A stretch of DNA of 32,292 nt from DATBMY01 sp036554605 (GTDB lineage: Bacteria; Acidobacteriota; Blastocatellia; UBA7656). A program made the translations under genes and the position numbers. The notes under the pieces were generated by a model that searched no databases, was not told the origin of the DNA, and was given only the letters and a program-made list of their open reading frames with translations. The number at the start of each line of letters is the position of its first letter. The stretch's first letter is position 1. Of this stretch, positions 1 to 6,986 are shown piece by piece. The stretch lies in contig DATBMY010000326.1 in assembly GCA_036554605.1 (NCBI GenBank), positions 1 through 32,292 of the forward strand, in the 5' to 3' direction.

Positions 1-450
1 GTGATCTTCGGATTGCGCACCGTGCTGCCGCGATATTTTGCATTCGAAGACGGGCGCATCAGCTTGAAGGCGCAGACCGAGCTGGGATTCGAGCGAGGGC
101 GCGGCGTCTTGCTGCCCGAGGGGCGGGCCAGAGAGATTGACCAGACTGTCGAGTTTATTCAATCGCGCGTAACCGAGGGCGGCTACTTTTTTGCGCACGG
201 GCTCGACGCCTCGATTTATTACTTTCTCGCCGCCCGCAAGAGCCCGACCGGAGCGACGCTCTGGAATGACGCGGGCACGAACGACCTGGAGCGCGAGCGC
301 ACAATGACCAGGCTCATCGAAGAGGACGTGCGGCTGGTGCTGACAAACGACCAGGCGCTTGAAAACGAACGGTTCGAGCCGCTGAGACTCTTCCTTGCGA
401 ATTTCAAAGAGACCGGCCGAATAGGTAAGACGATACTTTTAGAAAAGTGA
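1..450 (+). CDS. C-terminal end of a GT-C-type membrane glycosyltransferase (5' truncated by window)
   Basis: The frame is open from the first base, so the GTG at base 1 is probably an internal valine codon and the true start lies outside the window. The visible 149 residues are mostly soluble. They include an aromatic FAHGLDASIYYFLAARK stretch and a late L-F-L-A-N-F segment ending in GRIGKTILLEK. Bacterial ArnT/PMT-like GT-C enzymes often end in a periplasmic domain of this kind after their membrane helices. The gene is followed 25 bp later by a GT2 gene, then GT4 and flippase genes on the same strand, which supports a glycan-assembly operon. The catalytic N-terminal half is not visible, so the family call is inference. 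It could instead be an O-antigen-ligase-like or other polytopic membrane protein. Confidence 0.5.
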   Translation: MIFGLRTVLPRYFAFEDGRISLKAQTELGFERGRGVLLPEGRAREIDQTVEFIQSRVTEGGYFFAHGLDASIYYFLAARKSPTGATLWNDAGTNDLERERTMTRLIEEDVRLVLTNDQALENERFEPLRLFLANFKETGRIGKTILLEK

Positions 451-475
451 ACAAAGGAGAATCGAGACAAGCCTC

Positions 476-1249
476 ATGTATAAAGACCATCGCACGGCGG
501 TTGTGATGCCGGTACACAATGAAGAGTCTTTTATCGAGCAAGCCGTATCGCGGGTGCCGGATTTCGTCGACCTCATCATCGCGGTTGACGATGGCAGCAA
601 AGACGCCACCTGGGCGAAGCTCTCCAAGCTCTCCGATTCCCGGCTTGTCAGGCTGCGGCATCAGGCGAATCGAGGGGTGGGGGCCGCCACAACAACCGGC
701 TACCGCGCCGCAATAAAGCACGGCGTGGAGTTGATAGCCGTGATGGATGGCGACGGGCAGATGGACGGGCGCGACCTGCACCGGTTGCTTGACTCGGCAA
801 TCGCCGGAGCCGACTTCGTCAAAGGCAATCGCTTTCTCGACAAGCAAAGCATCAATGAGATGCCGCGCGCGCGTTATATCGGGAATCGACTTTTTAGCTG
901 GCTCACGCGCCGGGCGGCCGGCTTAGACGCGAGCCTGGATGCTCAATGCGGTTATACGGTAATTCGGCGCGCCGCGCTCAAGCGAATAAACCTCGATGGC
1001 CTATACGACCGCTATGGTTTTCCCAATGAAATGCTCTTTGCGGCTCTGGGAGCCGGTTTGAAGGTCGAATGCGTCCCCGTCAAAACGGTCTACGGCTCCG
1101 AAGTATCAGGCATTAACCCGTTCACATCTGTGCCGACGATTCTCTACCTTATCGCGCGGGGCTGGCTGCGCGGCGGGCTGGCGGTGAAAACAGGGCGTCG
1201 CGCCATTCCGATTACGGGCGGCGAGAGAGCATCCGAAATTGGAAGTTAA
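476..1249 (+). CDS. Glycosyltransferase family 2 (polyprenyl-phosphate sugar transferase-like)
   Basis: This 257-residue protein begins with the GT2 signature AVVMPVHNEE (residues 8-17). A nucleotide-sugar-binding DDGSKD follows at about 38-43, and a metal-binding DGDGQMDGRDL near 90. This is the layout of DPM1/DpmA-like enzymes that move a sugar from a nucleotide donor to a polyprenyl phosphate on the inner face of the membrane. There is no C-terminal pair of membrane helices, so it is the short DPM1-like form. The ATG at 476 is preceded by AAAGGAG at 453-459, a rather long spacing. The stop overlaps the start of the GT4 gene by 11 bp, so the two are probably translationally coupled. The GT2 family is certain; the donor and acceptor are unknown. 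Confidence 0.88.
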   Translation: MYKDHRTAVVMPVHNEESFIEQAVSRVPDFVDLIIAVDDGSKDATWAKLSKLSDSRLVRLRHQANRGVGAATTTGYRAAIKHGVELIAVMDGDGQMDGRDLHRLLDSAIAGADFVKGNRFLDKQSINEMPRARYIGNRLFSWLTRRAAGLDASLDAQCGYTVIRRAALKRINLDGLYDRYGFPNEMLFAALGAGLKVECVPVKTVYGSEVSGINPFTSVPTILYLIARGWLRGGLAVKTGRRAIPITGGERASEIGS

Positions 1250-2477
1250 TCGAAGACCGCGAATATTAATGCTGACCAGCTCGTTTCCCTCGGGGCCGGA
1301 CGACGAAACCTGCGGCTATATACGAGACTTCGCCCGCGTCCTGTCCGCTGACTTCGATATTGAAGTACTCGCGCCACCGGACTTGCGCGCGACATCCTGG
1401 CCGGAGGATTCGTTCAAGGTCAAAAGATCGCGCTCGATGCTCCCTCGCCGGTTCGACCCGCTGCAAGCGGGCCGCGATTTTAACGGGCTGGGGGATGCCA
1501 CCGTAGCGGTAAAGTTTGCCGCGCTGTTGTCTCTCTCGGCTTTTTTCATTGAAGCCGCGAAACGGGCCGCCAGAGCCGATTTGATCTGCTCGCACTGGCT
1601 CGCTCCGTCAGGGCTCGCGGGCGCGTTGCTGTCAAGGGCGCTTAAGAAACCGCATGTGACGATAGAGCATTCCGGCGCGCTTCATATGCTCGCGAGGCTG
1701 CGCGGCGGCCGCGCGCTTGCGCGCTTTATCATACGCGGAAGCGACCGGGTGATTACCGTTAGCGATGACTTGAGGCGCAAGCTCACGAGCCTCTGTCCCG
1801 CTTCCGAGGCAAAGACTGAGATAATCCCGATGGGAATTGTCGGCGGCGAGCAGGCAGAGGCTGCGGGCAGCGGAGATACGCGAGCGCGCAGGGTCTTGTT
1901 CGTGGGGCGGCATTCAGAAATTAAAGGCGTTGACGTGCTCTTGAAAGCGGCCGCTCTTGTGGGCGGCCTCGAATTAATAATCGCTGGCGACGGCGAGCGC
2001 AGGTCCGAGTATGAGTCACTCGCGCGCGACCTCGGTTTGAACGCGCGATTCCCCGGTCGCATAAGCGCCGCCGAGCGCGACGAGCTTTTCCGGTCGAGCG
2101 ACGTCGTTGCTATCCCCTCGATAGTTATGGACGGAGGCAGAACGGAAGGCATGCCGGTCATCTGCCTCGAAGCAATGGCATCGGGAATCGCGGTCGTAGC
2201 CGCGCGGGCGGGCGGGCTGGCTGAAATCGTGTGCGACGGTCATAATGGGCTGCTTTGCGAGCCGGGCGATCCGCGCTCACTCGCCAATACCTTGAGGATC
2301 GTTCTTGGAAGCGTCGAGCTGCGGCGAAAGCTTGGCTATAACGCGAGGCTGACCGCCAGGCAATACGAGTGGCCGGCTCTCGGGCCAAGATTTTCTAGAG
2401 TGCTAAGAGAGGTTCTGGAAGAGAATGATTCGTTCATCCGCGATAAGCGATACGAAACCGGAAGCGCCGGCTGCTGA
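1239..2477 (+). CDS. Glycosyltransferase family 4 (GT-B fold)
   Basis: This 412-residue retaining GT-B glycosyltransferase starts with the Rossmann-type strand PRILMLTSSFPSGPDDE at residues 7-23. The C-terminal half has the donor-site run RVLFVGRHSEIKGVDVLL, AGDGE and the diagnostic E-x7-E motif in TEGMPVICLEAMASG. It most likely adds one sugar to a lipid-linked oligosaccharide in the cytoplasm. The start is ambiguous. TTG at 1239 gives the usual strand-1 N-terminus and overlaps the GT2 stop; ATG at 1269 (residue 11) would cut into that strand, so TTG is preferred. Its 3' end overlaps the flippase gene by 53 bp. The product sugar cannot be read from the sequence. Confidence 0.9.
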   Translation: MEVNRRPRILMLTSSFPSGPDDETCGYIRDFARVLSADFDIEVLAPPDLRATSWPEDSFKVKRSRSMLPRRFDPLQAGRDFNGLGDATVAVKFAALLSLSAFFIEAAKRAARADLICSHWLAPSGLAGALLSRALKKPHVTIEHSGALHMLARLRGGRALARFIIRGSDRVITVSDDLRRKLTSLCPASEAKTEIIPMGIVGGEQAEAAGSGDTRARRVLFVGRHSEIKGVDVLLKAAALVGGLELIIAGDGERRSEYESLARDLGLNARFPGRISAAERDELFRSSDVVAIPSIVMDGGRTEGMPVICLEAMASGIAVVAARAGGLAEIVCDGHNGLLCEPGDPRSLANTLRIVLGSVELRRKLGYNARLTARQYEWPALGPRFSRVLREVLEENDSFIRDKRYETGSAGC

Positions 2478-3921
2478 CGTCGCGCGGGTGGCGGGGCGCG
2501 GGACCGTTTATATAACCGTGGCGAAGCTATGGTTTATGTTGAGCGGTTTCGGCATCCATTTCATACTTCCGCGTCTGATGGGCAAAGACGCGTTCGGCCT
2601 CTACAGCGTCGTCATAGGGATTGTCTCTATCGTAAACGCCGTCATCGTTACCGGGACATACCAGACCGTCTCGAAATACATATCGCAGGAGGAGTCGAAA
2701 GCCGATGCGGTGAAGTCGAAGGCGCTGCGGTTGCAGGCGGCAATCGGCGGCGCAATAGCACTCGGTTTCTTTCTGCTCGCGCCGGTGACCGCAAGCTACC
2801 TCAACGACCCGCGCCTTGTGGATTATCTGAGGCTGGCCTCGCTTATCACGCTCGCCTATTCGTTCTACTCGGTCTATACCGGATACTTCAACGGCCGCAA
2901 GCGATTCCTCGCGCAATCCATGCTCGACATGACCTATTCGACCTTGAAGCTGGTCTTCATCGTAGCGCTGGTCTGGCTGGGGTACGGCGTGGCGGGCGGG
3001 GTCGGAGGATTTGCCCTCGCCGCAATAAGCGTGCTTGCGGTGTCGGCCATCATCGCGGGGAAGGGAACAGCCGCGGGCGAGGTGCGCGCGTCAGAGCTTT
3101 TAAGATTTCAGGCATACCTGCTTGCATTCACTTTCGTGCTGAACCTGTTGCAGAAGGTTGACCTGATACTGGTCAAGGCGTTGTCGTCGCCGGAATCAAG
3201 CATCGCCGATCTGAACGCGGGGTCATACAGCGCGGCGATAAACGTCGCGAATCTGACCTATCAAGTAATAATATCGGTCACGTTCATAATCTTTCCGCTA
3301 GTCTCGCAATCGACGTTTCAGCAGGAGCAGGAAAAGACGCGCGGGTACATAGATAATACGATTCGCTATACGCTGATGGTGATGGCGCTGCTCGCTACTC
3401 TTTTCTCCGCGAATGCGAGCGAAGTGCTGCGAGTCATATACCCCGAGAGTTATCAAGACGGCAGCGCGGCGCTTTCGGTCGTCGCTTTTGGGATGCTCGG
3501 CTTCGGGCTGTTGCAGGTAATGACGACGATCATCTCGGCAAGCGGCCGTCCAATGGTATCGCTTGCGATAGGCGCGGCGACTCTCGGCGTGTCGGTGCTG
3601 CTCAACTCGGTGCTCATCCCGTCGCGCGGCATAACCGGCGCGGCCGTTTCGACGACCGTCGCTATGTTGATAGGCGTCGTGCTTGCTGGGGGTTATCTCT
3701 TATCACGGTTCGGCGGTTTAATCCGCCCGCTGTCGCTTGTGAGAATCGCGCTTTGCGCATGCGTCGTCTATTTCGGGTCTATATTTTTCGCGCCTGCATC
3801 GATTCCGATTATACTGGCGCAGCTTGCCGGTCTATCGCTCGCTTATGCGGGAATGCTTATCCTGACGGGCGAGCTCAACCGGCAAGATTTAGATTCAGTT
3901 AAGAAAGTACTTGGCAAATGA
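2425..3921 (+). CDS. Oligosaccharide flippase family protein (Wzx/MOP superfamily)
   Basis: This 498-residue protein is almost entirely hydrophobic, with roughly 12-14 predicted membrane helices. It begins with the N-terminal pattern of the polysaccharide-transport branch of the MOP superfamily, AGRGTVYITVAKLWFMLSGF, followed by LPRLMGKDAFGLYSVV. Charged GKDAFG and YFNGRKRF loops after helices 1 and 4 are typical of Wzx-like flippases. It is expected to move undecaprenyl-linked oligosaccharides across the inner membrane, fitting the upstream GT2 and GT4 genes. The ATG at 2425 lies 53 bp inside the GT4 gene in another frame, suggesting coupling. A hairpin repeat begins 5 bp after the stop and may end the operon transcript. 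No polymerase gene is visible; one may lie upstream of the window. Confidence 0.88.
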   Translation: MIRSSAISDTKPEAPAADVARVAGRGTVYITVAKLWFMLSGFGIHFILPRLMGKDAFGLYSVVIGIVSIVNAVIVTGTYQTVSKYISQEESKADAVKSKALRLQAAIGGAIALGFFLLAPVTASYLNDPRLVDYLRLASLITLAYSFYSVYTGYFNGRKRFLAQSMLDMTYSTLKLVFIVALVWLGYGVAGGVGGFALAAISVLAVSAIIAGKGTAAGEVRASELLRFQAYLLAFTFVLNLLQKVDLILVKALSSPESSIADLNAGSYSAAINVANLTYQVIISVTFIIFPLVSQSTFQQEQEKTRGYIDNTIRYTLMVMALLATLFSANASEVLRVIYPESYQDGSAALSVVAFGMLGFGLLQVMTTIISASGRPMVSLAIGAATLGVSVLLNSVLIPSRGITGAAVSTTVAMLIGVVLAGGYLLSRFGGLIRPLSLVRIALCACVVYFGSIFFAPASIPIILAQLAGLSLAYAGMLILTGELNRQDLDSVKKVLGK

Positions 3922-3926
3922 CGGAT

Positions 3927-4002
3927 AGGTCAGTACCGAAAGCGGCAGCGACCGGGTATTAGCGCGACCTCACCCGGTCGCTACCGCGGGCGGTACTGAC
4001 TT
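3927..4002. repeat. REP-like nested hairpin repeat, copy 1 (most complete)
   Basis: The outer arms GTCAGTACCG (3929-3938) and CGGTACTGAC (3991-4000) are a perfect 10-bp inverted repeat. Inside them AGCGACCGGGT (3947-3957) and ACCCGGTCGCT (3972-3982) form a perfect 11-bp stem with a 14-nt loop. The element sits in the 88-bp gap between the convergent flippase gene and the haloperoxidase remnant. Related sequences occur at 19463-19540 and 29044-29081. It may also stop transcription from either side, although no U-tract follows. No adjacent transposase is visible. Confidence 0.8.
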
Positions 4003-4009
4003 ATGCTTC

Positions 4010-4631
4010 TTATGAACACCCGCGTTTCGGACAGCGCTTGAGGGCGTGGTTGAAGACAAAACGCGCCACCTGACGACCGAGTCGTGCGCCTACCTCGTCG
4101 GCCGTCCGGAAGTGAATCCCCGAATAGATTCGCGCCTCGATTACCTCCTGGATGCCTTCGCTGAGGCTGTCCCACTGGCGCGTAATGCCGGATATCGTGA
4201 CCACGATCGGCACGCCCGGATCGTCGCCGAACAAAAACTTCAGGGTCGAGGCCATGGCACCGCTGGCCGTGGTGTGTCCGGATGGGTATTCAGGGTGCGG
4301 GGGTGTTGCAAGTAGTGGCTGCCAGGCCCCCTCGCCCGCTGTCATGTCATTACCGTCGAGGTCACCGCTGTGGATAGCAGGCTGTGGCCGCCAGAAATTG
4401 TATGCATATTTCGCATCCCAGCAGGCGACGCTCGCGTCAGACGCCGCCATGCGGCAGACACAGCATTTCCACGAGTTCAACCTGTTCATCATAAACCGAG
4501 CCGAGCGCATACCGCTGCGCGACACGTTGAATAAATTCAGGCTTTCCGACATGAAACCTGGCCGACCCGAGCCGCGTTAATCTGCTCCCATTTACACACG
4601 TGCGATTTGGGTCGAAAACCTCTAACGGCAT
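4010..4631 (-). pseudogene. Decayed vanadium-dependent haloperoxidase / PAP2-superfamily gene (C-terminal half, frameshifted)
   Basis: The longest open frame (4552 down to 4010, 180 codons) encodes WDAKYAYNFWRPQPAI, then PPHPEYPSGHTTASGA, then EARIYSGIHFRTADEVG. These carry the vanadate/phosphate-pocket residues of bacterial vanadium haloperoxidases: K48, R55, S91-G92-H93, R141 and H147. The residues before codon 35 of this frame do not resemble the family. The expected upstream sequence (FIQRVAQRYALGSVYDE... VEMLC) is instead in the frame of 4437-4631. One extra base within about 4448-4460 would join the two. Family members are usually about 400 residues or more, so the N-terminal half is also missing. 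A fragment plus a frameshift suggests decay. A sequencing error could explain the frameshift but not the missing half. Confidence 0.72.
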
Positions 4632-4730
4632 AGAGAATTTTTTTGGTTGGGGAGAAATTGGGTGGGGGAAACAGTGCTATGATCCGCCCGTCCTGGGTGA
4701 TAAGAGTATTATGAAACCCCGGCACGCCTC

Positions 4731-6962
4731 TCAGTCTTCATCGTCCGCGCCTTTGCCTTGATAAAACTTATGCTCATCTGCGTCGATGGGCCTATTTGCC
4801 GTTATGACGTCGACGAACCTGTCTAATAGGCCGCGAAGCTCGCGCGCTTTGTCTGGCATCAGGTCGTAAAGATTGCGCAGCTCTTTAGGGTCGGCTTTGA
4901 GATTAAACAACTCGAAGGTGAAGTAGGTGCGGTTATAAATCAGCTTGTATCCGTCCTGCGTCACTACCATGTACTTTTTCACCTCAGGGCCTATCGACTC
5001 GCCCGTCGGCAGATACGGCGACGCGTTTACTGTGCTGTGCTCACCGTAAATTGGAGGGTGAGCCAGCGGCTCGCCTCGCATCAAGGGCAGAAGGCTCACG
5101 CCCGCGCTCTGCGCCTGTGGTTGAATCCCCGAAAGATTCAGGATGGTCGCTCCAAGATCTATCGTGCTGACATAATCCGGAACGCGCCGCGCATCAACTC
5201 CGGGCACGTAAAAAATCATCGGCACGCGCATCTGGTCGTCATAAACCTGCGAGTTGTGCTTGTGCACGCCGCGCTCGCCGAGCGATTCGCCGTGATCCGA
5301 CATTATTACGACCATCGTATCGTTGATGCGCCCGCTCTGCTCCATCCAATCGAACAGGCGGCCTAGATGATAATCCGTATAAGCGATTTCTCCATCGTAT
5401 AAGTCGACGCTCGAACTGCCAAAATCAAACCTCGCATGCGGTTTGTACGGCCGGTGCGGATCGGCTACGTATATGTATGCGCAAAACGGCCTCTCAGCCG
5501 TCGCTTTGCCGAGCACGGAAATAGCGGCGTCGATCGTCTCTTCCAGACCTTTCTTGCCTTCCTCTATTGTCCGGCCGATACCCTTAACGTACCGCTGGAG
5601 CATCTCAAGCCTTCGCGGAAATAGAATGGTGTCATAGCCGTTTTCCGCGAGCGCCTCGGTCCACGTCTTAAAATGGCCTTCCCAGTACGCGGACTGCATG
5701 AACTTTGGCACCGCTTCGTAAGTGTATGGCGAAGGCGAGTAGGCGTTCTCGAAAACAGTAGATCGCGCGGCAAGTTTATCAATGTTAGGCGATGTATTCC
5801 TGCTATACCCATAAGCGCCCAGGTGGTCGGCCCGCACCGTGTCTATAAAAAAGTAGATCACGTTGAGCCGCTTCGCATGCGGGTATGGCGCATGATGGAG
5901 AGCGCGAAACTGGTTCTGCCATTCATCAAGCGCAAGGGCGGTCAGGTCGCCGCCCACGCAATTATTATCTATGCCGTCTTCGATTGACTCGATAGCCGCC
6001 GGGTGGACATTCGCGTTCCGGTCGTCGCTGTCGCCACCCCCGAGCAGAGCGCTGTGGCCATCGCGGTCAAAGTCCAACGCCCACTGCGCGAGCTTGAAAT
6101 GCTGCTTCGCCTGCGTCGTGCGATAAAAGATATGCGTCTTGAGGTTTTGATTGTCGTCAAATTTAAGGAAGGTCAGCGCGACAAGCGAGGCCAGCAGGAT
6201 TGCCGTGGCGATAATAAAGAATCTGCCCGAGCCGCGCCGGGCAAAGACGGTTTTCATCGCGGCGGAGTTATTATAAGCGATGCCAAAAACCGCCATTGCC
6301 GCCGCGTTGGCGACCAGGAACATCATAATGTGCAACGTCGACTCGTACTGCTGCACCTCCACACGCGAATCCAGATAATAAGCGACGGAGATGACCAGAA
6401 ATAGCGCAAGCAGAATCACAATGTTTCTGCTGCGCGGCCACGAGCCCGATTTGCTGACCGCGATCCACAAAAGCGAGCCCGCTATCAATAAGGCGGCGAC
6501 TACGAAGTAGGTCAGCAGCGGTTCGAGAATCACTATTGGCCGGCCGAGCCGCGGAACTTTTTCGGCTTCTCTCAACAGGCCGAGTGCTAAGTCATGAACT
6601 CGCGGATGCTGGTTGAGTATTATCGCGCCGAGCGAGGCGAGGGCGACCCAGGATATCAGCTTGTTCGAGCGCGGCTCGACCCTTTGTCGAACGGCCCGCG
6701 CAGTCGCAGCGAGGAGGCCGATGATAAAGCCGGCCATCAAACCTACGATCAGGTTAAGGCTTATATATGAAGTAAAGAGCAGCCTCTCGGCGATTGATTC
6801 CAGTTCCGGCGTGAGCCTTATTTGAATGTCAACCCACTCGATGTAGCTCATCAAGAAAGCGGCCGCCAGTCCCGCCGCCGCGCATTTGAGGGGAGCGTCC
6901 CAGAAAGAAGATTTATCCGCGGTTATTTCGTTCGACGCCGGTTGAGTTGTCGGTTTTGACAT
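4731..6962 (-). CDS. Membrane-anchored sulfatase-like / alkaline-phosphatase-superfamily enzyme with MopE-like metal-binding insert (paralogue 1)
   Basis: In this 743-residue protein, about seven hydrophobic segments lie between residues 25 and 266. A calcium-loop-like segment follows at 298-341 (DFDRDGH... GGGDSDDRN... DGIDNNC), then a sulfatase-type domain from 366 to the end. Metal-ligand motifs are IDTVRADHLGAYGY (D374) and MSDHGESLGERG (D556, H557). The formylglycine motif CxPxR of true sulfatases is absent. The aligned place reads SPSPYTYEAV, so T414 is the probable nucleophile, as in phosphotransferases and phosphodiesterases of the superfamily. The catalytic domain is inferred to face the periplasm. 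GAGAGG lies just upstream of the ATG. The gene follows its paralogue by 24 bp and is probably cotranscribed from the promoter at 9289-9318. The substrate is unknown; glycan or lipid headgroup modification is a guess from the neighbouring glycan genes. Confidence 0.8.
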   Translation of the reverse strand: MSKPTTQPASNEITADKSSFWDAPLKCAAAGLAAAFLMSYIEWVDIQIRLTPELESIAERLLFTSYISLNLIVGLMAGFIIGLLAATARAVRQRVEPRSNKLISWVALASLGAIILNQHPRVHDLALGLLREAEKVPRLGRPIVILEPLLTYFVVAALLIAGSLLWIAVSKSGSWPRSRNIVILLALFLVISVAYYLDSRVEVQQYESTLHIMMFLVANAAAMAVFGIAYNNSAAMKTVFARRGSGRFFIIATAILLASLVALTFLKFDDNQNLKTHIFYRTTQAKQHFKLAQWALDFDRDGHSALLGGGDSDDRNANVHPAAIESIEDGIDNNCVGGDLTALALDEWQNQFRALHHAPYPHAKRLNVIYFFIDTVRADHLGAYGYSRNTSPNIDKLAARSTVFENAYSPSPYTYEAVPKFMQSAYWEGHFKTWTEALAENGYDTILFPRRLEMLQRYVKGIGRTIEEGKKGLEETIDAAISVLGKATAERPFCAYIYVADPHRPYKPHARFDFGSSSVDLYDGEIAYTDYHLGRLFDWMEQSGRINDTMVVIMSDHGESLGERGVHKHNSQVYDDQMRVPMIFYVPGVDARRVPDYVSTIDLGATILNLSGIQPQAQSAGVSLLPLMRGEPLAHPPIYGEHSTVNASPYLPTGESIGPEVKKYMVVTQDGYKLIYNRTYFTFELFNLKADPKELRNLYDLMPDKARELRGLLDRFVDVITANRPIDADEHKFYQGKGADDED
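6061..6122 (-). repeat. 62-nt block perfectly identical to 8323-8384 (paralogue 1 copy)
   Basis: Bases 6061-6122 match 8323-8384 at every position. They encode residues 281-300 of paralogue 1 (RTTQAKQHFK then LAQWALDFDR), just before and into the metal-binding segment. Flanking codons differ at many silent sites, including in the longer identical peptide around DTVRADHLGAYGY, so the block stands out. Confidence 0.9.
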
Positions 6963-6986
6963 CAGGCCCTCTCGCGAAAGCAGCTC

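Noticed and set aside
404..847. 147-codon minus-strand frame in the GT2 gene
   Set aside because: Shadow of a strongly supported GT2 gene on the plus strand.
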